From Actinomycetota bacterium (GTDB lineage Bacteria > Actinomycetota > Thermoleophilia > Gaiellales > Gaiellaceae), in the NCBI GenBank assembly GCA_005885565.1, contig VAXK01000300.1, positions 1-8,761 of the forward strand: a stretch of DNA of 8,761 nt, read 5' to 3'. The notes beneath the pieces are model-generated. The model did no database searches. It was not told where the DNA came from and worked only from the letters and a program-made list of their open reading frames with translations. The position numbers were made by a program, and so were the translations under genes. Shown here in pieces: positions 6,755 to 8,761 of this stretch (positions are counted from its first letter, which is position 1; each line of letters starts with the position of its first letter).

Positions 6755-7398
6755 GCGCAGGCGGCAAATGCGGCGAGTCCAGGACGAACAACTCGTCGCT
6801 GGTCGAGGCGATGCTTGCGGAGTACGGCACGCTCAGGCAGGAGTCGCTCGAGGCGGTTGGCCACCGGATGACGGTGATGAGCTTCACGTTCGCTGCTGTC
6901 GGAGTCATCATCGGCGGGTTGCTGACTCGCAAGGTGTCGGACGCGGTCGCGGGACTGATCGCCGTTCTCTTCGTCCCCCAGGTCTCCAAGGCGGCGCTCC
7001 TCATCTGGCTCGGCGAGTACGAGCGCTCCCAGCGCGCAGGGAAGTGGCTCGCGGAGCTCGAGCAGAGGGTGAACCGCGCCCTCGGCGCCGACGCGCTCGC
7101 GTGGGAGACGACGCTCCTCGCGGCGCGGCGCACAACGGATATGGAGGCCGCGGGGAGCTCTCGGACTCCGGTCCATATGGGATATCCGTACGTCTCAGTC
7201 GTTGCGCTCCTCGTCGGGGCTGGATACACGGCGACCGCGCTCGGAACGTACCTTCTCTTCGCAGAGGCCAGGCGTCGCTGGGGAACCGACGTCGCGGCTG
7301 CCACGGCAGCAGGCATCGCCGTGGCCGCGTCAATCGTCGAGCTCGCTTTCATTCGATTCTTCCTGAACCGGTGGAAGGCCTGCCGCTCAGGCAATTAG
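6751..7398 (+). CDS. Uncharacterised four-helix membrane protein
   Basis: 215 residues. The ATG at 6751 overlaps the HAD stop as ATGA, which supports this start by translational coupling; no Shine-Dalgarno is visible. A soluble N-terminus (1-40, with AEYGTLRQE at about 23-31) precedes two close membrane helices (about 41-59 and 64-87). A polar segment of about 60 residues follows (88-146), containing GKWLAELEQR (97-106) and a WE pair (118-119). Then come two more helices (about 147-170 and 181-205) and a short basic end. The EY..LR.E start and the polar loop remind me of uncharacterised bacterial membrane proteins, but I cannot name a family. There are no catalytic motifs. Topology would place both ends and the middle segment on the same, probably cytosolic, side. 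It may work with the coupled HAD protein, which is inference from position only. Confidence 0.8.
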   Translation: MSAGGKCGESRTNNSSLVEAMLAEYGTLRQESLEAVGHRMTVMSFTFAAVGVIIGGLLTRKVSDAVAGLIAVLFVPQVSKAALLIWLGEYERSQRAGKWLAELEQRVNRALGADALAWETTLLAARRTTDMEAAGSSRTPVHMGYPYVSVVALLVGAGYTATALGTYLLFAEARRRWGTDVAAATAAGIAVAASIVELAFIRFFLNRWKACRSGN

Positions 7399-7409
7399 CT
7401 GTCGCGCGG

Positions 7410-8219
7410 TCACTCCCGAAACATCTTCGTGTAGCGTGGCGCGGAGGTCCACGTTTCCGCGATGGCCTCGACAAGGTGGGCTGGGAGGACGGCGGCGGTG
7501 AGAAGGGCGCCGCCCCAGGCCCGACCGAAGTGACGACGTGCTCGATGCCGTAGCTCACGCCGGCCCGTCCACGAGGCTCGCCAGTTACCCCAGCCGCGGT
7601 TCTTAAGGCTTGCCTCATCCGAAACGCGGTAGAGCTTGCAGTAGCGGCGCGACAGCGCGACCGGAGCGGAGAGTGCAAGCGATATTCCGAATGCCCAGGT
7701 CTCGAGAAAGTCGGAATCCGGGAAGCCGCCTGCGAGGCGTGCAGCCTCCGTTTTGATCAACGTCGCCCCCACCGACGGGTAGAGGTTGACTGCGACGTTG
7801 GCGATCCCGAACAGCGTCGGGTTTCGACTGAGGCCGTACGCGAGCCGCGGCGGGTAGTAGCTCGGAATCCTGCGGTCGGTCTCCGGGTCCCAGAGAAGGA
7901 TCGATCCTGCGGCGGCTCCGAGAGCCCGGTGCGCATCGAGGATTCCAAAGAGATGTGAAAAAGAGCCGGGAAGAAGCACGTCGTCACCGTCCATGAAGCA
8001 GACGTACTCGCTGTCGACTCGAGCGAGACCCTCGTTCCGCGCGACGCCGACCGATACGCGGCTCGAAAGCCTGACGCGTTCCCCCGGAGTCAGCGGAAGC
8101 TCGCGCTCGGAGGCGTTGTCGATGACGACGATCCTGGAGACGAAGGCTTGCTCGACGACGCTCGCGACACAGTCGACGAGCTCGCGCCCGAGATCCCACG
8201 CGGGAATGACGACGGTGAT
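7410..8219 (-). CDS. Family 2 glycosyltransferase (GT-A fold), start codon not identifiable - probable frameshift
   Basis: The frame read from 8219 gives about 269 residues with a textbook GT2 order: first strand ITVVIPAWDLG, helix ELVDCVASVVEQ, second strand RIVVIDNAS, then GVARNEGLA, and the metal/nucleotide-binding FMDGDD (Asp77, Asp79, Asp80). Further on are FPDSDFLETWAFGISLAL (about 167-184), the usual acceptor-side acidic segment, and a basic C-terminus. Such enzymes transfer a sugar from a nucleotide donor onto a glycan, lipid or protein. No ATG, GTG, TTG or CTG lies in frame between the stop at 8319-8321 and CTG 8093; the first in-frame ATG is 7994, inside the DxD motif, too late for an active enzyme. 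The ATG at 8228-8230 would give M-A-V just ahead of ITVVIPAW if one base were added near 8220. I annotate from ATC 8219 only to mark the homologous region. It lies after the PAC2 gene and ends tail to tail with the membrane protein gene. Confidence 0.78.
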   Translation of the reverse strand: MTVVIPAWDLGRELVDCVASVVEQAFVSRIVVIDNASERELPLTPGERVRLSSRVSVGVARNEGLARVDSEYVCFMDGDDVLLPGSFSHLFGILDAHRALGAAAGSILLWDPETDRRIPSYYPPRLAYGLSRNPTLFGIANVAVNLYPSVGATLIKTEAARLAGGFPDSDFLETWAFGISLALSAPVALSRRYCKLYRVSDEASLKNRGWGNWRASWTGRRELRHRARRHFGRAWGGALLTAAVLPAHLVEAIAETWTSAPRYTKMFRE

Positions 8220-8256
8220 CTGACCGCCATCGCGAGCGGGGCGGTCGCTCCCGACG

Positions 8257-8761
8257 CTATTGAGCGCTCGGCCCTTCCGGCCCGTCGTCCTGCTCGTCGC
8301 GCTCGCGCAGGAAGCGCGTCAGCTCCGCGGCGATCGTGTCCCCTGACGGGATGTCGAACTCCGGGCCGAGCTCGTCCACGCGCTGCTCGAGCTGCTCCAC
8401 GTAGGCCTGCGTGTCCGGATCGGCCGAGACGGCCTCGGTCACCTGCTCGCTGTAGCTCTCGACGGCCTGCTCGAGCTCGCCGGCGTCGACCGAGGTCCCG
8501 AGCAGCTCTCCGAGACGCTGGCAGAGCGCGAGCGCCGCCCGCGGGCTCGGCGCGAGCGAGACGTAGTGCGGCACGGCGGCCCAGAGGCTGACGGAGGCGA
8601 GGCCGACGTTGCGGCAGGCGTCGTGGAGGACGCCGACGATGCCCGTGGGGCCTTCGTAACGCGATCCCTGGAGGCCGTACTGCTCGATCAGCTTCTCCTC
8701 GGTGGCGCTCCCGGTCACGGGCGAGGGCCTCGTGTGCGGGACGTCGGCCAGTAGCGAGCCG
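8257..8761 (-). CDS. PAC2-family protein, C-terminal part (5' truncated by window)
   Basis: The frame is open to the right edge of the window; the GTG at 8716-8718 is internal because the residues before it, LLADVPHTRP (8725-8754), are a conserved PAC2 segment continuing into SPVTGSA. About 167 residues are visible. Next are EQYGL, the conserved YEGPTGIVGVLHDACR, and LWAAVPHYVSLAPSPRA, followed by two helical stretches and the ending AAELTRFLRERDEQ before a short acidic tail. This matches actinobacterial PAC2 proteins, which are related to eukaryotic proteasome assembly chaperone 2. Their bacterial function is not established, although a chaperone-like role linked to proteasomes has been suggested from the eukaryotic relatives. 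It is a cytosolic protein. The glycosyltransferase reading frame begins within 40 bases downstream on the same strand, so they probably share a transcript. Confidence 0.88.
   Translation of the reverse strand, partial: GSLLADVPHTRPSPVTGSATEEKLIEQYGLQGSRYEGPTGIVGVLHDACRNVGLASVSLWAAVPHYVSLAPSPRAALALCQRLGELLGTSVDAGELEQAVESYSEQVTEAVSADPDTQAYVEQLEQRVDELGPEFDIPSGDTIAAELTRFLRERDEQDDGPEGPSAQ

Noticed and set aside
7378..7392. Short hairpin GCCTG/CAGGC at the end of the membrane protein gene as a terminator
   Set aside because: Only five base pairs, inside the coding region, with no T-run on either strand; too weak to call.
7410..7994. A 194-residue protein starting at ATG 7994
   Set aside because: This ATG is the Met of the glycosyltransferase FMDGDD motif; the frame upstream encodes the rest of the GT-A fold, so it is not a real start for an active enzyme.
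8566..8754. Small plus-strand open frame over the PAC2 gene
   Set aside because: It is antisense to conserved PAC2 segments and has a low-complexity composition.

Overview
The window is dense, GC-rich bacterial DNA with almost no non-coding space. Codons end overwhelmingly in G or C and several genes start with GTG. Three features point to an actinobacterium (Actinomycetota): a FadB of the actinobacterial type (NAD motif GAGLMA rather than GxGxMG), a three-part DipZ-like protein, and a PAC2-family protein. A deep-branching class such as Thermoleophilia is my guess from overall style; I cannot prove it from this sequence.

Layout of the plus strand, left to right. (1) The C-terminal 404 residues of a bifunctional FadB/FadJ-type beta-oxidation enzyme, whose start lies off the left edge. 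(2) Ten bases later, a 199-residue acidic protein of unknown function that looks like two copies of a small alpha/beta domain. (3) A 92-base gap with a possible promoter and two inverted repeats. (4) A large superfamily 2 helicase (844 residues) with an acidic insertion before the Walker A motif and a disordered arginine- and glutamine-rich tail. (5) 35 bases later, a DipZ-like protein: a CcdA-type membrane domain, a periplasmic thioredoxin and a C-terminal sugar-binding-like domain. (6) Six bases later, a HAD-family hydrolase. (7) Overlapping that by four bases, a four-helix membrane protein I do not recognise. Items 4-7 are close enough to be one transcription unit; items 5-7 almost certainly are.

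The right end runs on the minus strand. A PAC2-family gene enters from the right edge and is followed 26-37 bases later by a family 2 glycosyltransferase. The glycosyltransferase converges tail to tail with the membrane protein gene, with 11 bases between the stop codons. It is the most irregular gene here: its reading frame carries the complete GT-A N-terminus, but no ATG, GTG, TTG or CTG lies in frame upstream of it. A well-placed ATG sits one reading frame away, which suggests a one-base frameshift or a sequence error.

I see no tRNA, rRNA, CRISPR array, insertion sequence or other mobile element. No stretch longer than 300 bases lacks a gene. The genes do not form one recognisable pathway: lipid oxidation, a nucleic-acid helicase, extracytoplasmic redox chemistry and glycosylation sit side by side. 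The least described elements are the helicase with its structured leader, the duplicated-domain acidic protein, and the coupled HAD/membrane-protein pair.
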